Shown here: positions 27,329 through 35,217 of the stretch, in pieces
How positions within the stretch are numbered: position 1 is the stretch's first letter
Layout: the number at the start of each line of letters is the position of its first letter
Source: Candidatus Synechococcus calcipolaris G9
GTDB lineage: Bacteria; Cyanobacteriota; Cyanobacteriia; Thermosynechococcales; Thermosynechococcaceae
Direction of reading: 5' to 3'
DNA: 64,000 nt
NCBI RefSeq assembly: GCF_029582805.1
Contig: NZ_JAKKUT010000002.1
Coordinates: forward strand, 768,001-832,000
Position numbers and translations under genes: made by a program
The notes under the pieces: generated by a model
The model's input: only the letters and a program-made list of their open reading frames with translations
The model's database searches: none
Told to the model about the DNA's origin: nothing

Positions 27329-28042
27329 CTAGGATGAACCTTGGTAAAAATAGTACGTGATCATCGGAATCACCGTAGCCGCAATTAAGAGTACCACCAC
27401 AATGATCGTGGCGGAGCGATCGTCGGTTTCATCCACACTTTTATAGGTCTTTTCAACGACCACATCCCGAATCAGCGGAGGCCCCGGATCTGGCTCTCCC
27501 CGTAGGACGGTTTCTAGGCGGGCACTGCCATCTAAGACCGCTTGATTATAGTTGCCATCCTTCAAGGGAATTCGCATGGTCTCTTGACTAATGCTAGTGG
27601 CGATCGCCTCAGGCAACCGCGCTTGTACCTGATCTCCCGCCACCAAGGCCGTTCCATTGGTGACCGTATCTAGCACCACCACCACTTGGTTGGTTTGATC
27701 CACCAGTTCCGGAAACCAGTGGGCAAATAGATCCGCCGCAAAACTCTCCGTTGTTTCACCGTAATCCAAGCGATGAATCGTTACAAAATGAACATTAACT
27801 CCGGTCTCTTGGGCTAAATCATCGAGGGATCGCCCCAATTTACCTTCATTTAAGGGACTAATCACATCCCCTTGATCCACAACCCAGAGCGGTTCCGCCG
27901 CAGATACCAGCGGAAGTTCATTCACCCCCGTGGCCAGGGCCGGAGAACTGAACAATAGTCCCAAAAGTAGAACTACAGCCCATAGATGCCCTAGCTTGCA
28001 CCCATATTTCTTAAGCCCATATCTCTTAAATTGCCCCATCAT
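27329..28042 (-). CDS. TPM-domain membrane protein
   Basis: An exported protein with signal peptide (hydrophobic [18 protein letters not shown]), a TPM domain (residues about 55-185, including [20 protein letters not shown] and [11 protein letters not shown]) and a C-terminal membrane helix near residues 213-233. TPM proteins in cyanobacteria and plants (Psb32/TLP18.3 type) assist photosystem II repair. This member, at 237 residues with one C-terminal anchor, fits that group, but the specific role is inference. It is the first gene of a leftward unit with comB. Confidence 0.82.
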   Translation of the reverse strand: MMGQFKRYGLKKYGCKLGHLWAVVLLLGLLFSSPALATGVNELPLVSAAEPLWVVDQGDVISPLNEGKLGRSLDDLAQETGVNVHFVTIHRLDYGETTESFAADLFAHWFPELVDQTNQVVVVLDTVTNGTALVAGDQVQARLPEAIATSISQETMRIPLKDGNYNQAVLDGSARLETVLRGEPDPGPPLIRDVVVEKTYKSVDETDDRSATIIVVVLLIAATVIPMITYYFYQGSS

Positions 28043-28332
28043 TCGGTTGTTATCCGTTCCTCTCTAGGGCTATTTTCCCAGATTCTCCGTAAAATCCCTA
28101 TATCTTTTTAAGCATAAAAATAATTCACCCTCAAGATTCAGTAATTTGGGGGATGTATCAATGATTACATTTAGGGAAAATATAACTATCAGTCATCTCT
28201 GGCATCGAGTCTGGGACAGTTTTCCATTCATTTTGGCTTAAAACGTTGGGTTCAATATTTCAAGTCAAATGTTTTTAAGTCAGATGTTATAGATGCGATT
28301 TTTGTGGGAATCCTAAGGGTAGTGACCAGCCA

Positions 28333-28827
28333 ATGATAGACTTCCTCGAACAACTTAAATCCTATGCATTGCCCACACCAACGGCCCGAACCCCTGCGAC
28401 TCAATCCAATTCCCCATTCACCCGATTGGAAGCAGGTGGACGGATCATCTGTGAGTATGGCGGTCTTCTCGCCGCCAACGGCACCCCGGGGCGTTATCTA
28501 CTCCGCTGTGAACATCTGCGTTCCCTTCCCGGTGAGAAATTTCCGCCCTACCGCGTCGAACCCGACTTCACCCATCAGTTATGGATCTTTTCCCGCTCCC
28601 CAAAAAACGAGGCCCATCTGGACATTATTTTTCGGGCCCAATTCAATCTGGACTTACCTGGCCAAGATGGGGATCAGGTGGCCCTAGAGGTAACGGAGTT
28701 TTTAGCGTACTTGATGCAGCACGCCAGTGAGCCGGATGCCTTTGTGCCAGGAGAGGCGGCGGAGCAATTTTGGATTGAAGCGGTGGAAACCCATCTGGAA
28801 ATGTCTGCCAGTCATTCAGGTATTTAG
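28333..28827 (+). CDS. Conserved hypothetical protein, 164 residues
   Basis: I do not recognise a named family. It is a soluble protein with no signal peptide, beginning MIDFLEQLKSYALPTP and containing GGLLAANGTPGRYLLRCEHL, LWIFSRSPKNEAHLDII and an acidic C-terminal helix. It stands alone between two leftward genes, and its 290-base upstream region (28043-28332) is AT-rich and must contain its promoter. It looks like a genuine gene by codon use and by matching local composition. Confidence 0.65.
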   Translation: MIDFLEQLKSYALPTPTARTPATQSNSPFTRLEAGGRIICEYGGLLAANGTPGRYLLRCEHLRSLPGEKFPPYRVEPDFTHQLWIFSRSPKNEAHLDIIFRAQFNLDLPGQDGDQVALEVTEFLAYLMQHASEPDAFVPGEAAEQFWIEAVETHLEMSASHSGI

Positions 28828-28870
28828 GCTACTTATTTAGTTTAGTCAAGTTTAATTTAGCCAAAGAACA

Positions 28871-29674
28871 CTACCGCCGTGCCTGATTTAGGCGTTGGAT
28901 GGACAGTTCCACGAAATTGGCATCCGCCTCACAGCCAATAAATCGCCGACCTAAGGATAATGAGGCAACACCGGTAGTCGCAGAACCCGCGAAGGGATCC
29001 AAGACGATATCTCCAGGGTGGGTACTCGCTCGCAGGCATCGATCAACTAGCTCTAGGGGCTTTTGGGTCGGGTGTTTGCCATGGGCCTTTTCCTTCTGTC
29101 TAGGGGTAGACATACGCCAGACATTTTTCATCTGTTTATCCCCGTTTTCAGCCTTCATATCCTGGTAATTAAAGGTATAGGATTCCTTTCCCTTGCGGGC
29201 CTTTGTTGCCCATAGGATTAACTCGGTGGCGTGGGTAAAGCAGCGACATCCTAGGTTGGGGGGCGGAGCGGTTTTTTCCCAGATAATGTCATTCAGGATC
29301 CGAAAACCAAGCTGTTGCATAGCAAAGCCAACGGAGGGATACACATGAAGGGTTCCCGTCACCCATATCGTTCCCGTGGGTTTGAGGAGACGATAGCAGG
29401 CGGCCAACCAGGCTTTATTAAAGGCATGATCCATCTCTACCCCTTGACTGCGATCCCATTCCCCTTTGTTGACCTTGACCATTCGGCCAGCAACACAGGT
29501 GAAGCCATCATTGGAGAGGTTATAGGGGGGATCGGTCCAAATGCAATCAATGGTAGCGGCGGGGAGAGCGGCCATCAATTCTAGGCTATTACCGTGGTAG
29601 AGTCGGGATTCCCCATCCGCCGATGTCCATACAAGTTCTGGGCTGGTTTGGTTAAGGTTTAGCTCTGAGGTCAT
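28871..29674 (-). CDS. DpnA-like N6-adenine DNA methyltransferase
   Basis: A solitary DNA methyltransferase with the beta-class motif order: catalytic TDPPYNLSNDGF near the N terminus and SAM motif DPFAGSATTGVASL near the C terminus, preceded by GKHPTQKPLEL. The layout and phrases such as VNKGEWDRS, ILNDIIWEKTAPPPNLGCR and RCFTHATELILWA match DpnA (M.DpnIIB), a GATC adenine methylase able to act on single-stranded DNA. GATC sits at the centre of HIP1, so it may modify those sites. The ATG at 29674 (MTSELN) is preferred over an upstream hydrophobic extension from 29722. No partner endonuclease is visible. Confidence 0.88.
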   Translation of the reverse strand: MTSELNLNQTSPELVWTSADGESRLYHGNSLELMAALPAATIDCIWTDPPYNLSNDGFTCVAGRMVKVNKGEWDRSQGVEMDHAFNKAWLAACYRLLKPTGTIWVTGTLHVYPSVGFAMQQLGFRILNDIIWEKTAPPPNLGCRCFTHATELILWATKARKGKESYTFNYQDMKAENGDKQMKNVWRMSTPRQKEKAHGKHPTQKPLELVDRCLRASTHPGDIVLDPFAGSATTGVASLSLGRRFIGCEADANFVELSIQRLNQARR

Positions 29675-29732
29675 CGGAAGGGCTGTCAAAAATGGTATCG
29701 AGGATGGTATTAAAAAAATCACCAGAAAGAGA

Positions 29733-31295
29733 CTAACAGAAGGAGAGGTGAAGATGCTCTTTCAGATATTGCTCACTAATGCGTTCATAGGGACTAAATA
29801 TCGTTAGAATATCTTTCCCATAACTCCGACGAGTGACGCGGCTATCAAATAAGGCCACCAGGGTTCCCCCTTGTCGAACTGGGGCGATCGCCCGTTCTAG
29901 GCGATTGAGGCACTCAGGCAAAAGATATTGGCGGAACCAGTCTTGTTTTTGTTGTTTATGAAATTCAATTTGGGCCGCCACTAGGGGGTCTTCCGGGGAG
30001 GGAATGGGGAGGGTTGCCAAGGCCAACAGGGCCGGACAGGGGATCTGACGGGCATGGCGAATCCAAAAGGATGTGCGACAAATCAAGATGGTCGGGGTCA
30101 AAATAGTCGGGGAACTTGCCTGAATATGACTGGCGGGGGCGATCGCTAGACGCTCAATCTGGACACGGGAACCAAATTCGGCGGCAAGCACCGTTCCCAG
30201 CTGATCCCGGAGGGGCATATCTTCGACAAGAATGACGGCCGGCCCCTCCAGGTGAGAAACATGGCTGAGGAGTTCGGAGAGGGCCCGTTGCAACGCGGGT
30301 TGAAATTCCGGCGTATTGGGCAAGGGAAGATGCTCGGCTAAGTAAAATTGGATGGCTTCGGTATGGCGATCGGGGGCAAATTTAACCGTCGTCATCGTGG
30401 GGAGGCCCAACCGCTGATGGAATAGGGGAGCCTGGGCCGTTGCTTCAATGGTTCCGCCAATAAAGACGGTGGGCTGGCGTTGCCAGAGGGGTTCTAAGGT
30501 GGGGGCGAGGGGAATGGGGGCGGCGTGGAGGCTGATATGCCCCTGCTGGGGATCCACTTGGCCCCAGGTCACGCTCTCGTCATGGTCTAAAAGATGAAAA
30601 AAGCTGTCCCAGGGGCTAGGAAGAGGGTGGCGGGTGGACTGGAGCTGGCCCCCAAGGTGTTGCAGGAGCGATCGCTCGTCGTCTGTCAAAAGGTACCGCT
30701 GATCCGGGTTTATGGGTCGCTGAAATAGACGATGGGCCAAGCGGGCGCGAAAATCGCGAATCAAGTCTAGGGCCATGGGATAGGCTAATTTCAAAGATTC
30801 CCAGGCTTGGGTATCAATGGTTTGGGTTAACTGTTGCCGACTTTCTGGCTCTAAATGTTCTAGTCCATCCACAAGGGTGACGATTCCCGCCGGAAATCCT
30901 TGGCGTTGGTTGATGTAATCCTGGAGCCAGTGGTCTTGGCTCACTAAAAATAAACCCTTGAAGGAGTCTTGGGGCCAGCGATCGCCCGTTTGTACTGGTT
31001 TGGTGCCGTCTAGAAACGTCAAGAGTCGGGGAATATCATGGTGGAGTAATTGGGGATGCACTTCCTCAGGGGCCACTAAAATCACCGGTTCCGGGAAAAG
31101 GAGGAGGGGCAGTAAATAACTTAGCTGATAGCGTCGCTGAAAAACCGCACTGCCACTGATCTGGAGAAAACAACCGCGATGCAGACGCAATGCCCGGGCC
31201 ACCAAACGGGCCAGGGTTAAATGATGGGGCCAGGTTATCTCCGCACTCGATCGCAGGAATAACCGTAGCTGGGCGTGGACATCGGCTTCGATCAC
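29733..31295 (-). CDS. DinG-like helicase family protein with eroded ATPase motifs
   Basis: A 520-residue protein that aligns in layout with cyanobacterial DinG/XPD-type helicases. The expected Walker A region reads LQISGSAVFQRRYQLSYLLP, lacking the GxGKT loop, and the DEAH box position reads LVDGLEHLE. The C-terminal part keeps family character: TVFIGGTIEA, the motif V-VI region LNRLERAIAPVRQGGTLVAL, then FDSRVTRRSYGKDILTIF. It therefore probably cannot hydrolyse ATP and may act as a DNA-binding or structural protein. It sits 58 bases before the DpnA-like methylase on the same strand. Confidence 0.7.
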   Translation of the reverse strand: MIEADVHAQLRLFLRSSAEITWPHHLTLARLVARALRLHRGCFLQISGSAVFQRRYQLSYLLPLLLFPEPVILVAPEEVHPQLLHHDIPRLLTFLDGTKPVQTGDRWPQDSFKGLFLVSQDHWLQDYINQRQGFPAGIVTLVDGLEHLEPESRQQLTQTIDTQAWESLKLAYPMALDLIRDFRARLAHRLFQRPINPDQRYLLTDDERSLLQHLGGQLQSTRHPLPSPWDSFFHLLDHDESVTWGQVDPQQGHISLHAAPIPLAPTLEPLWQRQPTVFIGGTIEATAQAPLFHQRLGLPTMTTVKFAPDRHTEAIQFYLAEHLPLPNTPEFQPALQRALSELLSHVSHLEGPAVILVEDMPLRDQLGTVLAAEFGSRVQIERLAIAPASHIQASSPTILTPTILICRTSFWIRHARQIPCPALLALATLPIPSPEDPLVAAQIEFHKQQKQDWFRQYLLPECLNRLERAIAPVRQGGTLVALFDSRVTRRSYGKDILTIFSPYERISEQYLKEHLHLSFC

Positions 31296-31473
31296 AGGTT
31301 TCAGGGGAGTGAATTTGACCTTTATTCTGACACGTTGCTTCCAACCTAGGGTAAGGGCAGCGACGGTGACAATCCGGTTAACAAGTTCAAAACAGGTTCA
31401 AAAGTTGAAGCAGGCAGCCTAGAATAGACCTAACCTAACCTCACTAACATTCCCATTTCTAGGCATCCCCCCG

Positions 31474-31884
31474 ATGACGACTAACCTGACCCCACCCCTT
31501 GAAACCGTTCGTTTAGCTCCTAGTTTTCGCATCCCCCTGGGGTTGGCGATCGCCAGTGTGCCTCTGGTCTGGTTCAATGTTTGGTTAGGGCTACCGATTT
31601 TTTTGTTTAGTGTGTTTTTAGGCATCCAAGCGGCTACCCTTCGCCTAGAATTTACGGCCACTGATCTAGATGTCTATCGGGGTTCAACCCAAATTCGCCA
31701 ATTTCCCTACCGGCAATGGCAGCATTGGCAGATTTTTTGGACAGCCGTGCCCATCTTGTTCTATTTTCGGGAAGTGAACAGTATCCATTTCCTGCCGATC
31801 CTCTTTGATCCGGTTCAGTTATTGAGCTGTTTGCAGGAACGCTGCCCCCGCACTCTTTTTGTATCGAATCCTAACAATGACTGA
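31474..31884 (+). CDS. DUF3119 family membrane protein
   Basis: A 136-residue protein with two adjacent hydrophobic segments (residues about 23-53), followed by a domain containing LRLEFTATDLDVYRGSTQIRQF, which resembles DUF3119, a family confined to cyanobacteria and plastids. The fold after the membrane hairpin is PH-like in pattern, but no function is established. It overlaps the next gene by eight bases, indicating cotranslation with the DUF3086 protein, an arrangement kept in many cyanobacteria. Confidence 0.8.
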   Translation: MTTNLTPPLETVRLAPSFRIPLGLAIASVPLVWFNVWLGLPIFLFSVFLGIQAATLRLEFTATDLDVYRGSTQIRQFPYRQWQHWQIFWTAVPILFYFREVNSIHFLPILFDPVQLLSCLQERCPRTLFVSNPNND

Positions 31885-32914
31885 AGACAACGCTGCGATT
31901 GAACCATCCCAACCCGCCACCGATCTGGAATCTCCATCGGAGACGGTACTGGAGACATTACCGGAGACATCGCCAACGGAGAACCTACAGGGGGCGATCG
32001 CCCAGCTTGAAGCCACTAAGGCTCAGCTTGAGCAGGAAATTAGCCATCTCAATCATCACATTAAGAACCTGTGCCTAGACAGCCTAAAAGACCTAGAAGA
32101 CCGTCGCCAAAATCTGCAACTGAGTATTGAGCAGCTAGAGCGTCGCCAAGAACGGATTAAGGCAGAGCTGCGGCAAAATTTTGTCGGGGCCTCCCAAGAA
32201 TTGGCCATCCGGGTGCAGGGATTCAAGGAGTTTTTAGTCAACAGTATGCAAGACCTCGTTGTCACCGTTGAAGAACTCGACCTGCTGCCCGCCGCCCCAC
32301 CCACCCCCGAACCGGCCCCCGCCGCCGCCACAACGACTACCACACCCAAGTTAAATTTATCCGAAGATAGCTTTCAGGAAGAGGCTAAACGGATCAAGCG
32401 GCTACTGGAGCAATACCGAGCAACACCCAACTACTACGGCCCGCCCTGGCAACTGCGGCGCACCTTTGAACCCATCCACAGTGAACGGGTGGAAACCTGG
32501 TTTTTTGATCTGGGGGGGCGGGGTGCCCTGAGATCCCTCAATAGTCGGCTGCAAAATATTCTTGTGTCTTCTGCCATTATTTCAATTTTGCGGGACTTTT
32601 ATGGGGATATGCTGCGGGTACTCATCCTCGCAGATTCCCCGGAACGCTTAGGGGACTGGCGGCGCGGACTCCAAGACTGTCTGGGGATTGCCCGTGCCGA
32701 TTTTGGCCCCGATCGCGGCATTGCCCTCTTTGAATCCGCCGATGCCCTCACCTTCCGCGCCGATCGCCTTGAACAGGAAGACTACCTACCCTTAATTTTG
32801 ATTGATGACTCCCAGGAAAGCGTCAGTCTGTCCATGCTCCAGTATCCCCTCCTCCTGGGATTTGCCCCAGACCCCCAATTGCGTCAAGCCAAAAGTAATG
32901 ATTTCTTTGAGTAG
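31877..32914 (+). CDS. DUF3086 coiled-coil protein
   Basis: A 345-residue protein starting at the ATG at 31877 inside the end of the DUF3119 gene. Residues about 35-110 form a long coiled coil (AQLEATKAQLEQEISHLNHH and repeats), followed by a Pro/Ala/Thr linker and a globular C-terminal domain with YYGPPWQLRRTFEPIHSERV and TWFFDLGGRGALRSL, the signature of DUF3086. The family is cyanobacterial and has no assigned biochemical role. It is the middle gene of DUF3119-DUF3086-plsY. Confidence 0.85.
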   Translation: MTEDNAAIEPSQPATDLESPSETVLETLPETSPTENLQGAIAQLEATKAQLEQEISHLNHHIKNLCLDSLKDLEDRRQNLQLSIEQLERRQERIKAELRQNFVGASQELAIRVQGFKEFLVNSMQDLVVTVEELDLLPAAPPTPEPAPAAATTTTTPKLNLSEDSFQEEAKRIKRLLEQYRATPNYYGPPWQLRRTFEPIHSERVETWFFDLGGRGALRSLNSRLQNILVSSAIISILRDFYGDMLRVLILADSPERLGDWRRGLQDCLGIARADFGPDRGIALFESADALTFRADRLEQEDYLPLILIDDSQESVSLSMLQYPLLLGFAPDPQLRQAKSNDFFE

Positions 32915-32936
32915 CATCTTGGTGAAATAAGCGGCC

Positions 32937-33569
32937 ATGGCTCCCCCCCTTTTGATTGGTATTGCCCTTCTCCTAAGTTATCTATTGGGTTCTCTGCCCA
33001 CCGGCTATCTCCTGGGTCGCTGGTTGCGAGGCATTGATATTCGTGACCATGGCTCCGGCTCCACTGGGGCCACCAATGTCCTGCGGGTGATTGGCAAGGG
33101 GCCGGGACTGATCACGTTTGTTGTGGATGTGGCCAAGGGAACTGCCGCCGTTCTTTTAGTCGCCCTAGGGTTCGGCCAACCTTGGGGAGCCACCATTCCC
33201 CCATCCTGGCAGGCCTGGATCTTGCTAGGGGCGGCCCTGATGGCAATTTTGGGTCATAGTAAACCGGTGTGGCTCCGTTTTCGCGGCGGAAAGTCCGTGG
33301 CAACGGGGTTAGGAGTCTTGCTGGCCCTCCACTGGCCCACGGCCCTGGCAACCTTTGGGGTTTTTCTGGTGGTGTTAGCCCTGACCCGCATTGTTTCCCT
33401 TGGCTCTATTTTGGCGGCCATTTCCCTGCCCCTCTGGTTTTGGCTCTTTGACCAAGCCTGGCCCTACATTGGTTTTGGCATCGTCGCCGCCGTTATGATT
33501 GTCTGGCGGCATCAATCCAATATTCAGCGACTCATGGCAGGAACCGAACCTCGCCTTGGCAGTACATGA
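32937..33569 (+). CDS. plsY: Acylphosphate:glycerol-3-phosphate acyltransferase
   Basis: Integral membrane enzyme that transfers an acyl group from acyl-phosphate to glycerol-3-phosphate, the first step of phospholipid synthesis. The three PlsY motifs are visible: GSLPTGYLLGRWLRGIDIRD with GSGSTGATNVLR, GHSKPVWLRFRGGKSVATG and a C-terminal segment with WRHQSNIQRLMAGTEPRLG. The 210 residues hold five or more membrane helices. It overlaps the next small gene by ATGA, so translation is coupled. Confidence 0.95.
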   Translation: MAPPLLIGIALLLSYLLGSLPTGYLLGRWLRGIDIRDHGSGSTGATNVLRVIGKGPGLITFVVDVAKGTAAVLLVALGFGQPWGATIPPSWQAWILLGAALMAILGHSKPVWLRFRGGKSVATGLGVLLALHWPTALATFGVFLVVLALTRIVSLGSILAAISLPLWFWLFDQAWPYIGFGIVAAVMIVWRHQSNIQRLMAGTEPRLGST

Positions 33570-33823
33570 ATCCCTTTTCCGCCGTTCCCCCCGATTGGAC
33601 AAACCGATCTCGCCATGCCAAGGGCTTTGCCTGCCCCAGTTGTGGTGGCTCAAGTCACATTGCCACGGATGTTTGGATTAATCGGCGATCGCCGGTCTAT
33701 ACGGAACTCCATCAGCGCAAATGGCAGGAGTTTTATGCCTGTGAATGTGGCTGTGCCTGGTGGGCCTGGAGTAGCGATCGCCCCCGCCAGTTTCCTGCGG
33801 ATCCGCCAAATATCACCTCCTAG
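33566..33823 (+). CDS. Small zinc-ribbon protein coupled to plsY
   Basis: An 85-residue protein with CPSCGGSS near residue 23 and CECGC near residue 59, a four-cysteine arrangement typical of a zinc ribbon (a fifth cysteine makes the last pair ambiguous). The YACECGCAWWAWSSDRPR end is aromatic and basic. It shares four bases (ATGA) with the plsY stop. It could be a nucleic-acid-binding or protein-binding ribbon, but no family name is recognised. Placement suggests a membrane-lipid or ribosome-related accessory role, which is speculative. Confidence 0.7.
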   Translation: MNPFSAVPPDWTNRSRHAKGFACPSCGGSSHIATDVWINRRSPVYTELHQRKWQEFYACECGCAWWAWSSDRPRQFPADPPNITS

Positions 33824-33886
33824 TCCGATCAGGAGAATTTGGGATACAGTAGAGGCAGTGCTTATTAACCAAGAGGTGACTGCTCT

Positions 33887-34693
33887 ATGGGGTTATTTGA
33901 TCGAGTCAGCCGTGTTGTACGTGCCAATCTCAATGCCGTCGTCAGTTCGGCAGAAGACCCAGAAAAAATTCTTGAGCAAACCGTCATCGATATGCAGGAA
34001 GACCTGGTACAGATGCGGCAAGCGGTAGCCCAGGCGATCGCCTCTCAAAAACGTCTAGAACAACAATATCGCCAAAATCAACAGCAGGCAACGGAATGGG
34101 AACGGCGGGCTAAGTTGGCCCTGACCAAAGGGGACGAATCCCTGGCCATGGAAGCCCTGAATCGGAAAAAGACCGCCGCCGAGACCGCCATGGCTCTCAA
34201 GACTCAACTTGATCAAACGGACGGCCAAGTCAAGGCCCTCAAAAGTAACATGACCGCCCTAGAGAGCAAAATTGCTGAAGCCAAGACCAAGAAGGAAATG
34301 TTAACGGCCCGGGCCCGCGCCGCCAAAGCCAGTGAGCAGATCCACCAGGCCGTCAGTAAAGTGGGTACTTCCAGTTCTATGGCTGCCTTTGATCGCATGG
34401 AAGATAAGGTAATGCAATTAGAGGCTCGCTCCGAGGCGATCGCAGAATTGAGTACCGATTCCCTAGAGTCCCAATTTGCCCAACTGGAAGCAGGGAGTGA
34501 TGTTGCCTTTCAGCTAGAAGCACTCAAAGACGAGATAGAGCGTGAAAAGATAGGGCAAGCCAGTGGCCCTGCCGGAGCCTTGCCGCCCAGTAGCTCTACC
34601 TCCGATGATAGTGTCATGGATGCCCAGGTGGTGGATTCTTCGCCCATTGATCCTGAATTACAACGACTAAGAGAGCAGTTAGAAAATAGTTAA
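33887..34693 (+). CDS. vipp1: PspA/IM30 family membrane-remodelling protein Vipp1
   Basis: ESCRT-III-like protein that forms rings on membranes and is needed for thylakoid formation and membrane repair. It starts MGLFDRVSRVVRANLNAVV, the amphipathic helix H0/H1 of the family, followed by long helical coiled coils (residues about 25-215). The C-terminal extension ends in DPELQRLREQLENS, the extra helix that distinguishes Vipp1/IM30 from plain PspA. The length, 268 residues, is normal for cyanobacteria. No phage-shock regulators are nearby. Confidence 0.94.
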   Translation: MGLFDRVSRVVRANLNAVVSSAEDPEKILEQTVIDMQEDLVQMRQAVAQAIASQKRLEQQYRQNQQQATEWERRAKLALTKGDESLAMEALNRKKTAAETAMALKTQLDQTDGQVKALKSNMTALESKIAEAKTKKEMLTARARAAKASEQIHQAVSKVGTSSSMAAFDRMEDKVMQLEARSEAIAELSTDSLESQFAQLEAGSDVAFQLEALKDEIEREKIGQASGPAGALPPSSSTSDDSVMDAQVVDSSPIDPELQRLREQLENS

Positions 34694-34709
34694 TATTAAC
34701 TAGCCACCA

Positions 34710-35165
34710 GTGGGTCAACTCCTCCGCCTTGGCAAATTCCTGTTGGGATTTATACTGCGTCATCCCATTACCGCCGTTTCGGTCATTGCCCGCCAAACCG
34801 ATGGCACCATTGTCCTTGTCCAACGCCAAGATAATCATCAGTGGTCCCTGCCCGGTGGCGTGATTGATTGGGGCGAAACCGTCGAAGCGGCCGCCCGGCG
34901 AGAATTACGGGAGGAAACAGGCCTGGAATGGCAAAAGTTGGATCGCCTAGTGGGCATTTATTCCCAGATGAATCGAGACCCCCGCGCCCACTCCATTTGC
35001 ATTGCCCTGGCTATCCAGGTAACCGGAACAGTGGCGATCGCCGATCCCCAGGAAATCCGTGATATTCGGGCCTACCCCCCAGAGCAGATTCCCCTGGGAG
35101 ATCTCGCCCACGATCATCGTCAACAGTTGGAAGATTATTTTTCGGGAAGATTGATATTAAACTAG
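34710..35165 (+). CDS. NUDIX hydrolase
   Basis: Hydrolyses a nucleoside diphosphate linked to another moiety. The complete NUDIX box is GGVIDWGETVEAAARRELREETG, given here only to show its order G-x5-E-x7-REUxEE, at residues about 49-71. The first 17 residues are hydrophobic and basic, so membrane association is possible. The start is a GTG at 34710, 16 bases after the vipp1 stop. The substrate is unknown; family members range from ADP-ribose to 8-oxo-dGTP. Confidence 0.88.
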   Translation: MGQLLRLGKFLLGFILRHPITAVSVIARQTDGTIVLVQRQDNHQWSLPGGVIDWGETVEAAARRELREETGLEWQKLDRLVGIYSQMNRDPRAHSICIALAIQVTGTVAIADPQEIRDIRAYPPEQIPLGDLAHDHRQQLEDYFSGRLILN

Positions 35166-35217
35166 GGGTATTCCCCTAGCAACATTGAGCTAGGCTTGAA
35201 TCAGGTTTGGTTGACCT

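Noticed and set aside
33615-34028. Rightward 137-codon frame bridging the zinc-ribbon gene and vipp1
   Set aside because: It overlaps two better-supported genes in other frames and has no conserved features.
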